Source: Oscillospiraceae bacterium (GTDB taxonomy: Bacteria; Bacillota; Clostridia; Oscillospirales; Oscillospiraceae). Taken from it: DNA of 13,896 bases. The notes beneath the pieces are model-generated. The model searched no databases, was not told where the DNA came from, and saw only the letters and a list, made by a program, of their open reading frames with translations. A program made the position numbers and the translations under genes. The stretch's first letter is position 1, and every line of letters starts with the position of its first letter. The stretch lies in contig JAFRAF010000154.1 in the NCBI GenBank assembly GCA_017405545.1, positions 1-13,896 of the forward strand, read 5' to 3'. Positions 13,112 through 13,896 of the stretch are shown here, piece after piece.

Positions 13112-13125
13112 GTTGCGTATGCAAC
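13112..13125. promoter_or_regulatory. Candidate MarR operator GTTGC-N4-GCAAC
   Basis: GTTGC (13112-13116) and GCAAC (13121-13125) flank GTAT. The TTGC/GCAA half-sites resemble known MarR-family operators and recur as GCAATA/TATTGC before the first marR gene. Confidence 0.5.
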
Positions 13126-13143
13126 AATCAAGCCATTGTAATC

Positions 13144-13171
13144 ATATTGTCCCCGGACAATATTATAAAAT
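13144..13171 (+). promoter_or_regulatory. Palindromic operator and -10 region before the acetyltransferase
   Basis: A perfect palindrome has 9-bp arms ATATTGTCC (13144-13152) and GGACAATAT (13155-13163) around CC. It runs straight into the -10-like TATTAT/TATAAA (13161-13169). No good -35 is visible, so activation or a weak promoter is possible. A repressor bound here would block RNA polymerase. Confidence 0.6.
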
Positions 13172-13188
13172 AGGAAGGGAGAAATAAA

Positions 13189-13845
13189 ATGACAATCGAG
13201 AACAAATTCACCCCTATCGACATGGAGACCTGGCCCAACGCCGGTACCTTTATGGCCTTTACACAGATGGATCTCAGAGGCTTCGCACTCACTGTCAACA
13301 TCGACATAACCCATATGCTGGAGGTTGTCAAGGATTCAGGTTATAAGTTCTGGCCCACATGGGTCTGGCTCGTGACCAGAAATCTCAACAAGCAGCAGGA
13401 TTTCAGAGTGGGCATAGAGGACGGCGTCGTCGGCTATTACGAGACCCTGAACCCCCTGTCACCCATACTCCACGATGACACCATGACCATCACCATGTTC
13501 ACTGAGGACTACTATGACAGCCTCAAGGAGTTCCACGAGGCTTACATGAACCACGTCAAGGAGTTTGAGAAGATCCCCTCCGGCTTTGCCAATCATCCCC
13601 CTCATTCATACTTCACCATCGCTTCACTGCCCTGGTTCTCGTTCACCCACTTCCACACCCGTCACGAACTGCAGAAGGATCACTTTGCGCCCCTTATAGA
13701 AACCGGAAAGCTTTTTGAGGAAAACGGCAAGAAGATGATGCCCCTGTCTATGACCTGTCACCACGCCACGCTTGATGGGTACAATATAAAGATCTTCCTC
13801 GAGGATCTTCAGGCAGATATGGAGAACCTTGAGAAATTACTGTAA
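13189..13845 (+). CDS. Chloramphenicol acetyltransferase-like enzyme (CatA family fold)
   Basis: An acetyl-CoA-dependent O-acetyltransferase of 218 residues, the usual CAT length. The active-site motif is HHATLDG (191-197), giving catalytic H192 and structural D196. The substrate-side segment LPWFSFTHF (147-155) matches the CAT stretch that contributes the conserved Ser. The N-terminal region (YKFWPTWVWLVTRNLNKQQDFRVGIEDG) also fits the fold. It is diverged from classical CatA, so the true substrate may be chloramphenicol, a related acceptor, or something else. The ATG has AGGAAGGGAG upstream. It is preceded by two MarR regulators and palindromic sites, which points to induced expression. No mobile element flanks it. 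Confidence 0.88.
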   Translation: MTIENKFTPIDMETWPNAGTFMAFTQMDLRGFALTVNIDITHMLEVVKDSGYKFWPTWVWLVTRNLNKQQDFRVGIEDGVVGYYETLNPLSPILHDDTMTITMFTEDYYDSLKEFHEAYMNHVKEFEKIPSGFANHPPHSYFTIASLPWFSFTHFHTRHELQKDHFAPLIETGKLFEENGKKMMPLSMTCHHATLDGYNIKIFLEDLQADMENLEKLL

Positions 13846-13889
13846 TCCCTTTTTTAAACATAAATATTAAATGATTTGGAGTTGATCAC

Positions 13890-13896
13890 GTGGCTA
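13890..13896 (+). CDS. Possible start of a further gene (cut by the window end)
   Basis: GGAG (13878-13881) lies 8 bases before a GTG at 13890-13892, followed by GCT and the window edge. It lies 45 bases after the acetyltransferase with no hairpin between, so it may be cotranscribed. Only two codons are visible, and nothing can be said about the product. Confidence 0.35.

Noticed and set aside
13189..13845. Acetyltransferase on a recent mobile element
   Set aside because: No transposase, terminal repeats or composition break is seen on either side within the window.

Overview
The window looks like chromosomal DNA of a Gram-positive, probably spore-forming member of the Clostridia. A gut Oscillospiraceae/Ruminococcaceae-type organism is my guess, not a proof. 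The grounds are a Firmicutes-like L7/L12, a PdaB-type (sporulation) deacetylase, strong GGAGG ribosome binding sites, moderately GC-rich coding DNA with AT-rich promoters, and surface proteins with signal anchors or lipoboxes followed by acidic Ala/Asp/Glu/Ser/Thr linkers. I see no insertion sequence, phage gene, CRISPR array, tRNA or rRNA.

Layout. (1) 1-250: the 3' end of rplL and a strong two-way terminator. (2) 257-1045 (-): a PdaB-like polysaccharide deacetylase, separated by an AT-rich divergent region from a LysR-type regulator (1467-2351, +). (3) 2464-5673 (-): an envelope operon read as PP2C-type phosphatase with a C-terminal membrane anchor, then N-acetylmuramoyl-L-alanine amidase, then a class A beta-lactamase-like serine hydrolase whose start overlaps the amidase stop. 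A very acidic 100-residue unknown protein with a GTG start lies upstream (5884-6186, -). (4) 6462-8664: mntP (+) with a structured leader, sfsA (-, GTG start), and a divergent alpha/beta hydrolase (+). (5) 8794-12033: a TrpXYZ-type ABC importer operon (lipoprotein, permease, ATPase) closed by a terminator. (6) 12067-13845: two tandem related MarR regulators and a chloramphenicol acetyltransferase-like enzyme, with palindromic candidate operators in front of the enzyme. A further gene seems to begin at 13890.

The most interesting element is the leader of the ABC importer (8816-9116). A 44-codon reading frame has four of its five Phe codons, and one Tyr codon, in codons 32-39. It stops one base before one arm of a long stem (9006-9019 with 9043-9057). 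That stem excludes an intrinsic terminator (9040-9072). A weaker stem (8984-8989 with 9005-9010) completes a classical 1:2 / 2:3 / 3:4 arrangement. This predicts ribosome-mediated attenuation by Phe (or Phe/Tyr) of an importer whose family is usually labelled tryptophan/tyrosine. No T-box consensus was seen. Other points worth checking are a 14-bp hairpin inside the permease gene, the switch-like repeat structure before mntP, and the phosphatase-amidase-serine hydrolase operon.
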